Shown: positions 16,694-26,052 of the stretch, piece after piece
How the letters are laid out: each line of letters starts with the position of its first letter
How positions within the stretch are numbered: the stretch's first letter is position 1
From: CBDEGU01 sp965238045
Lineage (GTDB): Bacteria > Acidobacteriota > Terriglobia > Bryobacterales > UBA6623
Length of the DNA stretch: 64,000 nt
Assembly (NCBI GenBank): GCA_965238045.1
Contig: CBDEGU010000012.1
Coordinates: 1,302,001 to 1,366,000, forward strand
Direction: 5' to 3'
Notes under the pieces: generated by a model
Database searches by the model: none
Told to the model about the DNA's origin: nothing
What the model saw: only the letters and a program-made list of their open reading frames with translations
Made by a program: the position numbers and the translations under genes

Positions 16694-17866
16694 CTACCGG
16701 TGGCTGAGCCGTCGCATGGCGCCGCTGGAGAAGGCCGGCGCACGCTCGGAGGATGCCGTGGCTAGTTCCATTTCCTCGGGGATTTCCAGGCCCGCCGCGC
16801 GGAACATCGCGAAAACCGGAATATCTTCGTCCGTCTTTTCAAAGACCATCTGCTGTTGCTCTTCGCCGAAATGGACTTCCACCAGGTCGCCGGCCTGGAT
16901 CTGTTCCGTCGCGATCAGATTGGCCATCGGATAGACCAGGGTCCGCTCGATGACCCTCTTGAGATGCCGGGCTCCGTACTTGACGTCGGTTCCTTCCTTG
17001 AGCAGAAAGTCTTTCGCGGATTCCGAAAGCTCAAACAGAAACGGGGTTCCGTTGAAGACGCGCCGCTGCACGTAGGCCAGTTCCAGGTCCAAGATCTGCC
17101 GCAACTCGCTGTCGCCCAGCGTCTTGAAGACAACAATCTTGTCAATGCGGTTGATGAATTCAGGCGCGAACCTGCGGCGGGCCGCCTGGATGCCCGCTTT
17201 CGAGATGCGCTTGGCGACGGATTTCGTGTCTCCGCCGCCGCTGGGGCGGTTACCCGTAAATCCCATTTCGGGACGCAAGATCGACTCTATCTCTCCAGCA
17301 CCGAGGTTGCTCGTCATCAAGATCATGGTCTTCGAGAAATCCACGCGCCGGTTGTCACCCAGCGTCAGCGTGGCTTTGTCGAGAATGCCAAGCAGCAAGT
17401 TCCAAAGCGAGTCGCTGGCCTTTTCGATCTCATCGAACAACACGAATGAAATCTGGACCTCGTCGGTATGGTGCTGGTCGAGAACTTCCTGGCTCAGCAG
17501 CGGATGTGTCTCCCGGTGTCCCAGGTACCCAGGGGGGGATCCGATCAGCTTCGCGATCTCGTGGCTGTGCTGGAACTCCGCGCAGTCAATCTTAACGACC
17601 GCCCGGGCATCGCCCAGCAGCGATTCGGCCGCTGCCTCGACCACGCGTGTCTTGCCTGTTCCGGTCGGCCCGAGAAAAAGAAAGTTGCCCACCGGCCGGC
17701 CGGGACCGTTCATTCCCGCCAGATAGGTTTGATAGACATTGATGATCTGCTGGATCGCTTCGTCCTGCCCGACGATTCGCTTGTGCAGATCGCGCTCGAG
17801 TCTTTCCGCCTCCCGCCCGGTCAATGCCGGGTCGCGAGTCTTTCGAACTGTCGCTGTTTGCCGCAC
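16694..17866 (-). CDS. ClpB/ClpA D2-like AAA+ ATPase
   Basis: A 390-residue protein equal to a single Clp D2 module plus C-terminal D2-small domain. Walker A is GPTGTGKT at residues 66-73; Walker B is FVLFDEIEKA with Asp145-Glu146; the pore-loop motif GSPPGYLGH (109-117) and the sensor-2 region YGARHLKRVIERTL are present. There is no N domain, no D1 and no ClpP-binding IGF/IGL loop that I can see, so it may act alone as an unfoldase or chaperone. The C-terminal tail (from about 345) is unconserved. It stands beside IS256 copy 1. Confidence 0.85.
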   Translation of the reverse strand: MRQTATVRKTRDPALTGREAERLERDLHKRIVGQDEAIQQIINVYQTYLAGMNGPGRPVGNFLFLGPTGTGKTRVVEAAAESLLGDARAVVKIDCAEFQHSHEIAKLIGSPPGYLGHRETHPLLSQEVLDQHHTDEVQISFVLFDEIEKASDSLWNLLLGILDKATLTLGDNRRVDFSKTMILMTSNLGAGEIESILRPEMGFTGNRPSGGGDTKSVAKRISKAGIQAARRRFAPEFINRIDKIVVFKTLGDSELRQILDLELAYVQRRVFNGTPFLFELSESAKDFLLKEGTDVKYGARHLKRVIERTLVYPMANLIATEQIQAGDLVEVHFGEEQQQMVFEKTDEDIPVFAMFRAAGLEIPEEMELATASSERAPAFSSGAMRRLSHR

Positions 17867-18422
17867 CTCAAACTCCTATTTCACAGTGGCTCGCCGACAT
17901 CCCGAGCGATTACAAGATTACATATCGGCCACCACCAGGCGCTCCTGTAACCGGCGGTTTTTTGCCGCGCCACCCCGGTTGTCAGCCCCCGCTAGCGGTG
18001 TCGCTTCCAGTGTACGCCCGCCTCCTGCTGTCGAAATCTTGCCGCGGCGGGAAGCCGTTGATAGCAAAGGTCCAGTTTTTTTCAGAATGCTGTGATTCGG
18101 ATCTTCAGGCTTCGCCGAGAGAGATCTTTTCTGGGAAAAACAAGCCCCACCGCAATCGCCCGGAGCAGGTCTCAACCTGATGAAAATTCACTGCGGAAGC
18201 TCCAGAAGTTCCCGGCTCATCGTTGCCAGCACACAGTCGTCGCGACCTGGATGCAAACGCCGGGCTAAGTCCTCCGGGCTGTGCCGCTCGGGCTAGGTCA
18301 GCCGGGCCATGTAACAATGACGTGTTCAGGAATTCTCGCGGCGCCTCGATCCCCGCTTCCGGCCACACGCGGCGACACTAGGGGGGGGCAACACCTGCGG
18401 CGACACCACACAGCGCCAGACC
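17867..18422. other. No gene recognised
   Basis: This stretch separates the divergent Clp-like and hydrolase genes. I see no convincing reading frame, RNA gene or repeat in it. It may hold the promoters of both neighbours. Confidence 0.5.
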
Positions 18423-19262
18423 ATGCAAGCCCTCATTCACAATCGCCGCGTCGGCTATTCCTCCAGCGGAGAGGGCCCGCCGCTGCTGCTGCTGCACGGC
18501 TTTCCGCTCGACCGTTCGATGTTCTCACCCCAACTCGAGGGCCTCTCGCACCTCGCCCGCCTCATCACCGTGGACGTTCCCGGAGTGGGCGCATCCGCTC
18601 CCGGACCGGTGGCCATGGACGACATCGCCGACTTGGCCGCCGATCTGCTCACGCACCTTGAGATCGAGAGAGCCGTTGTCGGCGGCGTATCGATGGGCGG
18701 TTACGCCGCGCTGGCTTTCGCTCGCCGTCACCCCAGCCGCCTCCGAGGTCTCGTCCTATGCAATACGCGAGCGGCGCCCGACGACGAACCAGCCAAGCGG
18801 GGGCGCCGCCTGCTGGCAACGCTCGTGCGCCGCGACGGGCCCGGAGCGCTTGCCCGCCGCATGCTCTCGAAGTGGTTCGGCCCCACGACGCTCGCCTCCC
18901 GCCCCGAAGTCATCGAGCGTGTTCTCGCGATCGTCGCCCGCCAGAGCGTTGACACCATCGTCGCTCTGCTCGAAGCGCTGCACGAGCGGCCCGACGCGAC
19001 TCCGCACCTGGGTCGAATCGCCGTCCCGGTGCTGGTCCTTTCCGGGGACGAGGACCCTCTGGCCGGACCCCAGCCCACGGCCCTCTGGGCGGCGAAAATC
19101 ACCGGCGCGCACCACATCGCCATTGCCGGGGCGGGCCATCTGCCAAACCTCGAAACGCCCGCGGCCTGCAATGCCGAGATTGAGAAATTTCTCAACCAGC
19201 TCGATCGAGAGCCCCAGTCACCGCGCCCGCCAGCTTTGGCCTCACGCCAGAGACCGCGTTAG
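18423..19262 (+). CDS. Alpha/beta-fold hydrolase
   Basis: A 279-residue enzyme. The oxyanion motif is LLLLHGFPLD (residues 21-30). The nucleophile elbow is GVSMGGY with Ser90, followed by Asp209 or Asp211 in SGDEDPL and His239 in GAGHLPNLE, giving a complete triad. It resembles esterases and 3-oxoadipate enol-lactonase-like members, but the substrate is not determinable. The last ~20 residues are proline- and arginine-rich. Cytoplasmic. Confidence 0.85.
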   Translation: MQALIHNRRVGYSSSGEGPPLLLLHGFPLDRSMFSPQLEGLSHLARLITVDVPGVGASAPGPVAMDDIADLAADLLTHLEIERAVVGGVSMGGYAALAFARRHPSRLRGLVLCNTRAAPDDEPAKRGRRLLATLVRRDGPGALARRMLSKWFGPTTLASRPEVIERVLAIVARQSVDTIVALLEALHERPDATPHLGRIAVPVLVLSGDEDPLAGPQPTALWAAKITGAHHIAIAGAGHLPNLETPAACNAEIEKFLNQLDREPQSPRPPALASRQRPR

Positions 19263-19291
19263 AAGTCCGGCCGGGGGCCCCAGCCCGCCCC

Positions 19292-20299
19292 TCAGTAACC
19301 CTTCTGCTTATCGACGACATTGAGCAACGGCAATCCTTCACCGAAGCGCCGGATGTTCTCCTTCACCGTTCCCAGCATCCGTCCGCGGTCGCGATCCGAG
19401 CGCCCGGCAACGTGCGGCGTGATGATGGCGTTACCGAACTGCCAGAGAGGATGTCCTTTGGGCAGCGGTTCCGGGTCGGTCACATCGACCCCGGCCCCTT
19501 TAAGCCGCTTGCTGTCGAGAGCTTTCACCAGGCTGCCCATGTCGTACAGACGGCCGCGGCTGACGGCGATGAAATAGGCGTCTTGTTTCATCCGTTCAAA
19601 CTGCTCGGGGCCCAGCATTTTGTGACTTTTGGGTGTATGGGGCGCGGACACGAAAATCACATCAGCCTCGGGCAGAACTTCGTCGAGCTGGTCGGGCTTG
19701 ACGACTTTTTTGATAAACGGCATGTAGGGGATGTCGTCCGGGTCCACGCCGATCACCGTCATGCCGTGAGCCCAGGCGCGGATGGCGATCTGCGTGCCGA
19801 TGCCACCGACGCCGATCACCAGCGCCGTCTTGCCGTTTAATTCGATACCGCGATAGGGGCGATTGATCCAAGTCTCGGTCTTGCGGTGTTCTATGTAGCG
19901 GGGAAGATCGCGGCTCAGCGTCAGCAGCATGGCCATGGCGTGATCGGCGATTTCGGGGCCCTGGACAATCTGGTTGTTCGTCAGCACGATATCGCTGTCG
20001 CGCAAGGCGTTACTTCCCGAGCGGTGCAGCACGCCTTCGACACCCGCGCTAAGCGTCTGCACCCACTTGAGCTTCTTGCCCGCGCGAACATGTTCGGGCC
20101 TGATGTAGCCGACCAGCCCGTCGGCGTCGGCGATCTGGTCCATGAGCGACTCCCGCGTCACGCCAACCAGCTTGACTTTCGATGAAGCGGACTGCCAATC
20201 AGCCATCACTTCCGCCGACTGACCCACCACCAGCACTTTTTTGACTTGCGCGCCGGCGGCGACCACAACCAGCAAACCCGTAAGCAACAAACGATACAT
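19292..20299 (-). CDS. D-2-hydroxyacid dehydrogenase with a signal peptide
   Basis: I chose ATG at 20299 because AGGAGG lies 8-9 bases upstream. The protein starts MYRLLLTGLLVVVAAGAQVK, a clear signal peptide, which is unusual because this NAD(P)-dependent family is normally cytoplasmic. The Rossmann loop is VIGVGGIGTQIA, with Asp in VIGVDPDD as the nucleotide-ribose ligand (NAD). Catalytic Arg (VSRGRLYD), Glu (DVTDPEPL) and His (TPHVAG) are present. Probable export would need a periplasmic cofactor; the hydrophobic start could also be a membrane anchor. Confidence 0.82.
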   Translation of the reverse strand: MYRLLLTGLLVVVAAGAQVKKVLVVGQSAEVMADWQSASSKVKLVGVTRESLMDQIADADGLVGYIRPEHVRAGKKLKWVQTLSAGVEGVLHRSGSNALRDSDIVLTNNQIVQGPEIADHAMAMLLTLSRDLPRYIEHRKTETWINRPYRGIELNGKTALVIGVGGIGTQIAIRAWAHGMTVIGVDPDDIPYMPFIKKVVKPDQLDEVLPEADVIFVSAPHTPKSHKMLGPEQFERMKQDAYFIAVSRGRLYDMGSLVKALDSKRLKGAGVDVTDPEPLPKGHPLWQFGNAIITPHVAGRSDRDRGRMLGTVKENIRRFGEGLPLLNVVDKQKGY

Positions 20300-20399
20300 A
20301 ACCTGCCTCCTGGCTAGCACGATTCTACCGCACCCCACCCGGCCCGGGCGAAAAACACAAAACGTCACCAGAGAGTAACGCTGCGTGACGCCCTAGCCG

Positions 20400-21140
20400 C
20401 GGCCGGGCAACGTGCACAGCGCCGAGGATTGGGACGAGTCGCTGTTGTCCGAAATCGAGCGCCAACAGGCCGACGGCAAACGAGTGACGTTCCGCGCCGA
20501 CGCCGCTTTCGCCAAGCCGGAGACCTGCGAGGCGCTGGAGGAGCGGGGCGTGGACTACGTGATCCGCATTCCGGCCAACAAGGGCTTGGAGTTGGAGATC
20601 GAGGACATTCTGTTTCGTCCGCCGGGCAGGCCTTCCCTCAAGCCGCTGGTGCGCTACAAGAGCTTCCACTATCAGGCGGAGAGTTGGCCGGGGGCCAGAA
20701 GAGTTGTCGCCAGGGTCGAGCATCACCAGGGCGAGCTCTTCCCGCGCGTCGGATTTGTCGTGACGAGCATGAGCTTGCAGAGCCGGACCGTTGTGCGGTC
20801 CTGCAACAAGCGCGGCACCGCCGAGCAGTGGATCAAAGAAGGTAAACAGGTCACGCACTGGACGCGGCTGTCGTGCCATCGCTTCCAGACCAACGAAGTG
20901 CGGCTGCAACTGAGTGTGCTGGCCTATAACCTGGGGAACCTATGGCGCAGGCTCGGGCTGCCGCACAGGATCAAGAGTTGGTCGCTGACGAGCTTGCAGC
21001 ACCGGCTGATGAAGACGGGCAGCCGTCTGGTCAAGCACACGCGGCATTACTGGCTGCTGCTGGCCGAGGGGCTTCTGAACCGGCGGCTGTTCGGCGACAT
21101 GCCGCACAGGATCTGGGCGCTCCCTGTGCCGGGTGGTTAG
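20400..21140 (+). pseudogene. IS1380-type transposase, C-terminal part
   Basis: The sequence from GNVHSAEDWDESLLSEIE to WALPVPGG matches the C-terminal half of IS1380-family transposases (FRADAAFAKPETCEALEERGVDYVIRIPAN, then CNKRGTAEQWIKEGK with the catalytic Glu, then LSVLAYNLGNLWRRLGLP). The first half, with the first catalytic Asp, is missing. Sequence 21141-21190 matches the region after the second fragment at 23566, so it belongs to the element end. Confidence 0.75.
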
Positions 21141-21489
21141 GGCCGTCCCTTTCGGGTAGAAAATCTGGGCGTTGAGGAAGCAGGGTCGGAGGGGGCGTGC
21201 GAAAAATTGCCTTCGCAGCGGCGGATCGGCCTCCATGAGGGGGCAAGAAGGGGCACTCGATCGGTTCCGCCCCGGCCGCCGCCTCTCCCCTGTGGGGAAA
21301 CGGTTGTGTTTCGCCGGGTGAAGGTGTAGACTGACGCTGTCAGAGGAGCCAAATCGAAAATCCTCGTTGAATGGATCTACTGGGTAGGCGGCTGGACGTA
21401 GCTGCGAGAGTGCTCTGCTAAGTTATCAGCCGGACGGCCACACGGACACCTTGTAGTACCTTGTGACGCGTCCAGTCAGTTCTGCAGGA
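21141..21489. other. No gene; element ends
   Basis: The first ~60 bases are shared (inverted) with about 23500-23565, so they are the tail of the IS1380-type element. The rest shows no recognisable gene. Confidence 0.5.
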
Positions 21490-22285
21490 GGCATTGTCAA
21501 GTTAACAACGCGAAGGCAGTTTTGCCCTGAAGATCGTCCGAGGTGCCTTCCTTTCAGCAGACACAAGTCGCCGTCTTCCAGTTCGTGAAAGCTCGCTCTC
21601 TCAGAAGTCGATGATGGATCGCTTTGAGATGATGACGTCCCACTCGGAACAGGTTGTGAATCGGGCCGTGGACGCAGAGAAAGCGTTGGACTTGTGCCGC
21701 TGACTTGAATCGACGCATTTGGCGTTCCTGCTCCCTCGTGTGCTGGTGGGAAACTTCAGCTCGGTTGTTTTCGTACTGGCCGCTTCGATGGGTGACCGAT
21801 GGGAAGACCTCTCGGTGGGCCGCCGGATAGCTGCGAAGCTTGTCGGTGACGAGTCGCCATGGTCGCCTCCCCTGGTGTTTCAACACCTTGCGAAAGAAGC
21901 GTTTAGCGGCTCTTTTGTCTCTGCGGCGTGTGACCAAAATATCCAGGACGTCGCCGTCCTGGTCCACTGCTCTCCAAAGATAATGACGTTCGCCGCGAAT
22001 CGTGATGAACACTTCGTCCACGTGCCAGATATCCCCGAGCCGCCCTTGTCGCCGCCGCAGAGTACGAGCATACGCTGGTCCAAACTTCCGGCACCAGGAT
22101 CGAATGGCTTCGTAGGATACGGTGACGCCACGCTCGGCGAGAAGGTCCTCGACATCGCGAAAGCTCAGCGTGAACCGATGGTACAGCCAGACGGCGTGGC
22201 TGATGATTTCGGGTGGGAAGCGGTGGCGTCGATACAGGGATTCCATCAGTCAATTGTCGCCGACCAGCTTTAACTTGACAATGCC
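21490..22285 (-). mobile_element. IS6-type element (796 bp)
   Basis: The ends are GGCATTGTCAAGTTAA in inverted orientation at 21490-21505 and 22270-22285. This is 16 bp and perfect, and the size fits IS6. No 8-bp flanking duplication is seen (CTGCAGGA against TGACGGAG), so flanks were probably exchanged by recombination, which is common for IS6 cointegrates. Confidence 0.9.
21554..22246 (-). CDS. IS6-family transposase
   Basis: A 230-residue transposase. The N-terminal motif FPPEIISHAVWLYHRFTLSFRD and HTH region match IS6/IS26-like proteins. The catalytic DDE set is Asp in WHVDEVFI, Asp in RLVTDKLRSY, and Glu in YENNRAEVSHQHTR. Length and motifs are complete. These enzymes move replicatively and join molecules into cointegrates. 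Confidence 0.92.
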   Translation of the reverse strand: MESLYRRHRFPPEIISHAVWLYHRFTLSFRDVEDLLAERGVTVSYEAIRSWCRKFGPAYARTLRRRQGRLGDIWHVDEVFITIRGERHYLWRAVDQDGDVLDILVTRRRDKRAAKRFFRKVLKHQGRRPWRLVTDKLRSYPAAHREVFPSVTHRSGQYENNRAEVSHQHTREQERQMRRFKSAAQVQRFLCVHGPIHNLFRVGRHHLKAIHHRLLRERAFTNWKTATCVC

Positions 22286-22357
22286 TGACGGAGGGTATGT
22301 TTCATCGCGGATCGGCTAGCGAATGAATGCCTTTTGGCGGGTGGCGAATCCGACCTG

Positions 22358-23335
22358 CTAGTCGTCAAACAACTCCCTATTCACTAGGTTCGGCGGACGC
22401 TTGCCCTCAAGGGCGATGATCACATTCTCCGCCGCCATGGCGCACATTTTCGTTCGTGTCACAATCGAAGCACTGGCGATATGGGGCGCCAGCACTACGT
22501 TGTCCATTCCAAGCAATCTGGGCTCGACCGACGGCTCCCGCTCGAAAACATCCAACGCCGCGCCCGCTATCTGGCCGCTTTCCAGGGCATCGGCCAGCGC
22601 GGATTCATCGACCACTGGCCCGCGAGAGGTGTTGATCAAGATGGCCGTTTTTTTCATGCGTTCGAGCTGCCCGGCGCCGATCAGCTTGCGGGTTGCCGGC
22701 AGCAGCGGCACATGCAAGCTGATAAAGTCCGACTCGGCCAGAATCGTGTCCATGGAAACGTATTCCAAGCCCAACTCTTTCTCGATTGCCGGATCCGCGC
22801 GCGCCACGTCGTGGTAGAGAACGTGCATGTCGAACCCGAGCGCGCGCCGGGCCATAGTCTGGCCGATCCGCCCCATGCCGAAGATGCCGAGGGTGGCGTG
22901 GTGAATGTCCTGACCGCAGAGCAGGTCGATACGCCACTGCGTCCACCTGCCGTCTCGCAGATAGCGGTCGGCCTCGACGAGCCGGCGGGCGGCCGCCATC
23001 AGGAGCGTGAAGGCAAAGTCGGCCGTCGTGCCGGTGAGAACATCCGGGGTATTGGTAACGACGATCTTGCGCCCGGTGGCGGCGGCGATGTCGATATTGT
23101 CGAATCCAACGGCGATGTTCGAGATCACTTTCAGGTTCGGAAGCTGGTCCATCACCTGGGCCGAAAACTTGTCGGTCAACTGGCTGAGGGCCGCGCCTTT
23201 GTCGCTCATGCGAGCAAGCAATTCCTCGGGAGCGCAGCTCTCGTCGCTATCGTGGTATTCGATTTCCGTGCGCTGGCGCAGATAATCCACCGCTTCGGGA
23301 TAGATATGTTTGGTGATGAGAATTTTGTGGCTCAT
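22358..23335 (-). CDS. Glyoxylate/hydroxypyruvate reductase-like D-2-hydroxyacid dehydrogenase
   Basis: A 325-residue cytoplasmic enzyme starting MSHKILITKHIYPEAVDYL. The Rossmann motif is LGIFGMGRIGQTMARRA. The catalytic set is Arg in NTSRGPVVDE, Glu in FEREPSVEP, and His in APHIASAS. The domain order and length fit GyaR/GhrB-like reductases that act on glyoxylate or hydroxypyruvate. A cofactor-specificity segment (YHDVARADP) lacks the typical acidic residue for strict NAD use, so NADP is possible. It lies between IS6 and an IS1380 remnant. Confidence 0.87.
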   Translation of the reverse strand: MSHKILITKHIYPEAVDYLRQRTEIEYHDSDESCAPEELLARMSDKGAALSQLTDKFSAQVMDQLPNLKVISNIAVGFDNIDIAAATGRKIVVTNTPDVLTGTTADFAFTLLMAAARRLVEADRYLRDGRWTQWRIDLLCGQDIHHATLGIFGMGRIGQTMARRALGFDMHVLYHDVARADPAIEKELGLEYVSMDTILAESDFISLHVPLLPATRKLIGAGQLERMKKTAILINTSRGPVVDESALADALESGQIAGAALDVFEREPSVEPRLLGMDNVVLAPHIASASIVTRTKMCAMAAENVIIALEGKRPPNLVNRELFDD

Positions 23336-23565
23336 GGCAAGCCAGAATTTCCGATTTGGAACTCCGACTCCAACATGTTACTCCCTCTCGTCTCCTGAAG
23401 GCAACGACTTTGCCCCGTAAGGCAGGCCACGACGGCATCGAAGGGTTCCCATGGCCTGTTCTTGTCGTCCGGTGGGCCCGTCTTGCTGCTGCTCAGCCGA
23501 TGGGCCGCACACCCGTCCGACCCTCCTTCCTCAACGCCCAGATTTCTTACCTGAAAGGGATGTTC

Positions 23566-23690
23566 CTAGCCTCCCGGCACAGGAAGCGCCCAGATCCGAC
23601 GCAGCATGTCGCCGAACAGCCTGCGGTTCAGATACCCCTCGGCCAACAGCAGCCAGTTAGCACCGCGCGTGCTTGACCACACGGCCCGGA
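23566..23690 (-). pseudogene. IS1380-type transposase, extreme C-terminus
   Basis: The minus strand reads ANWLLLAEGYLNRRLFGDM then RRIWALPVPGG and a TAG stop, closely parallel to the end of the fragment at 20400-21140 (HYWLLLAEGLLNRRLFGDM). It is in the opposite orientation to that copy. The sequence past the stop (to about 23500) also matches. Confidence 0.75.
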
Positions 23691-23771
23691 CTGTCCGCAA
23701 CTGGTAGGAGGGGTTTCGCGACCGGCAGCAGGACTAAGTCCCTCGAAACGAACTACTTAGCGCTTGTCCAC

Positions 23772-24884
23772 GGCGTTGGTGCATGAATCGGTGTAAGCGA
23801 GCACGCTAGCGGCGGGGGTGGGGTCCAGTCCATCATAGAGATCGGGGGTAACGTCATGGTCGCAGCGAAGTCGAGCCGAGTCAACCGCCAGTATAAGAAG
23901 AAGTACAGAATCCGGAACTGGAGGGAGTACGAGCGTGGCCTCAGGAGCCGCGGCGACGTCACGATCTGGCTGAGCGAGGATGCAATTGCCGCGTGGGTAC
24001 CACCGAAGAACGGTCTTCGCGGAGGCCAGCGGCGGTACTCGAACCTCGCGGTCCGGACCGCGTTGACGCTGCGGGTCGTCTTCAGCCTGCCGCTCCGCCA
24101 GACCGAGGGGTTCCTGGACTCGCTGCTCCGCTTGATGGGCCTCAACCTCAAGGCCCCGGACCACACCACACTCTCGCGCCGGAACCAAATCGTTGCGGTG
24201 CCGCCCCTGACCCGATCCTATGACGGCCCGATCGACTTGATCGTCGATTCCACAGGGCTGAAGATTCTGGGTTGCGGCGAATGGAACGCGCACAAGCACA
24301 AGGCATCAAAGAAACGCCGGGATTGGCGGAAGCTGCACATCGGGGTGGATGCCGAGGGGTTCATTGTGGCGGCCGAACTCACAGCGAGCAGCCGGGACGA
24401 CGCCTCCACACTCCCTGCTCTTCTCGACACAATCGAGGTTCCCATCCGGCGTTTCACCGCAGACGGAGCCTACGACCACAGGTCAGTCTACGATCAACTC
24501 AGCGCGGCCGGTACAGAGAACGTCGTGATTGTGATTCCCCCTCGTCGCTCCGCGGTGTCGGCGGGGCCAACGGACGGCCCCTGGGCGCAGCGTGACACGG
24601 CTCTTGAGAGGATTCGCCAGGTCGGGCGACGAGAGTGGCAGAAGGAGTCGGGCTATCGACAGCAGGCGCGCGTTGAAAACAGCTTCTTCCGATACAAGTC
24701 CGTGCTCGGAGGCGGATTGAAGGCGAGGCACGGCAAGGCACAAAGGAGAGAAGTTGCGATCGGGTGTCACATCCTCAACCGGATGGCCGAGCTGGGTAGG
24801 CCGAAATCCTGCGCTGTGGTGTCCTGAACGAGAAGTTGGAAAAGCGCCCCCACTCGCGCCGCAGTTGAATCATGCAACAGCGCC
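23772..24884 (+). mobile_element. IS5/IS903-type element, copy A (1113 bp)
   Basis: The left end GGCGTTGGTGCATGAATC and the inverted right end GGCGCTGTTGCATGATTC differ at few positions, like IS903-group ends. No target duplication is visible (flanks CTTGTCCAC and AGTTAAAGA). Confidence 0.9.
23856..24827 (+). CDS. IS5-family (IS903 group) transposase
   Basis: A 323-residue transposase. The N-terminal part YRIRNWREYERGLRSRGDVTIWLS is diagnostic of the IS903 group. The DDE core has Asp in LIVDSTGLKI, Asp in FTADGAYDHRSVYD, and Glu in ARVENSFFRYKSVLG with the basic Y-x2-R-x3-E-like context. It appears complete and is almost identical to copy B. Confidence 0.93.
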   Translation: MVAAKSSRVNRQYKKKYRIRNWREYERGLRSRGDVTIWLSEDAIAAWVPPKNGLRGGQRRYSNLAVRTALTLRVVFSLPLRQTEGFLDSLLRLMGLNLKAPDHTTLSRRNQIVAVPPLTRSYDGPIDLIVDSTGLKILGCGEWNAHKHKASKKRRDWRKLHIGVDAEGFIVAAELTASSRDDASTLPALLDTIEVPIRRFTADGAYDHRSVYDQLSAAGTENVVIVIPPRRSAVSAGPTDGPWAQRDTALERIRQVGRREWQKESGYRQQARVENSFFRYKSVLGGGLKARHGKAQRREVAIGCHILNRMAELGRPKSCAVVS

Positions 24885-25301
24885 AGTTAAAGAACAAGTA
24901 GTAGGAGCGACGAGCCTGTGAATAACTCGCTGAAAACAAAAGAGAAACCACCGGAAGAGGGAGACTAACACCCCCTGCAAAAAGCAAAACCAAAACCTTC
25001 CTTATAGGTAAAAAACTAAAAATAAACGACTTACGGCAAACCGCGGCGGAACGAGGGAAACGGGACGACAACAAAACCCAACCCAAACCCCCGGATAGCC
25101 TCCGCCAAGGGGCGAGTCAAGCCGCTGGCGCGGCTCCTACGCTGCGCTACGGCCCTGCGGGTGACAGCGCCCCTCGGCTGCGGCTCAAGGCAGCTGGGGA
25201 GAGATGGGCAGCGACGAGCGGCGCGATGCTTGACCGACTCATCCGCGCGTTCCTGGTCGTCGGCGGCGTCAGTGTCGCGTGCGCCTCGACGTGGCCCAGC
25301 G
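24885..25301. other. No intact gene; purine-rich and then GC-rich sequence
   Basis: The first ~200 bases are unusually A-rich for this window (for example GTGAATAACTCGCTGAAAAC near 24918). From about 25090 the sequence becomes very GC-rich and leads into the VirB11-like remnant. No gene is recognised. Confidence 0.4.
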
Positions 25302-25823
25302 CGTTTCCCGCAGCCGATCCTCGACGCCCGGTTGGGCGACGGGTCGCGCGTGGCCATCTGTGTGCCCCCCGCCAGCCCGCACGTGGCCATCACCGTGCGG
25401 CGCTTCGGCGCACGATCCTTTTCGGCGGCGCAGCTGCTCGCACAAGGCGCGCTGCCCGCGCAAATCCGTGACGAAGCCCAGCGGGTGTTGCACACCCGCC
25501 GCAATATCCTCGTCAGCGGCGGCACCGCGAGCGGCAACACGACGCTGCTCAACGTGCTCATTGCCCTCATCCCCGACGACCAGCGGATCGTCGCCATCGA
25601 GGACACCTTGGAGCTCCGCATCGACTCCCCGAACTGCGTCCGGTTCGAGGCGCGCCGGTTACAGCAGGGAGCGCTCACGATCCGCGACCTCGTGCGCCAC
25701 GCCTTGCGGCACCGGCCCGATCACATCGTCGTCGGCGAAGTGCGCGGCACCGAAGCGGCCGACCTGTTGCAAGCCCTCAACACCGGACACGGCGGCTCGC
25801 CCACCACGCGACCACCCAGGTGA
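25302..25823 (+). pseudogene. VirB11/TrbB-type conjugation ATPase remnant
   Basis: From PQPILDARLGDGSRVAICVP the product matches the end of the N-terminal domain and the C-terminal ATPase of VirB11/TrbB proteins: VRRFGARSFSAAQLL, a P-loop SGGTASGNTT, the Asp box IVAIEDTLEL, Walker B-like DHIVVGEVRGTEA, and the His box LQALNTGHGGS. The P-loop Lys is replaced by Asn (family: GSGKT), and the protein is cut off just after the His box. An ATPase-dead decayed gene of a conjugation (type IV secretion) module. Confidence 0.75.
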
Positions 25824-26052
25824 GCGACTGCCGCCGCGGGGCCGCGCCGGCCGACCGCACCCGGCGGCGCTGGGCCACCAGTCGGTGAGCAGGCGCTGGA
25901 GGGGTCGTGATCGGTGATGTCCGACGTGCGGGCGCACGTTCGGCCTCAGCCCCGTCACAGCATCCCGGCGTCACACGCGTGCGTGTGCCGGGCGTCACGC
26001 ACGGTCTCAGACACGCGAGACCGACGTCGGCTCGACCGGCCGCGGCCGGCGG

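Noticed and set aside
24885..25090. A-rich stretch considered as a replication origin
   Set aside because: There is one weak DnaA-like string (GTGAATAAC) and no repeats; not enough to call an origin.
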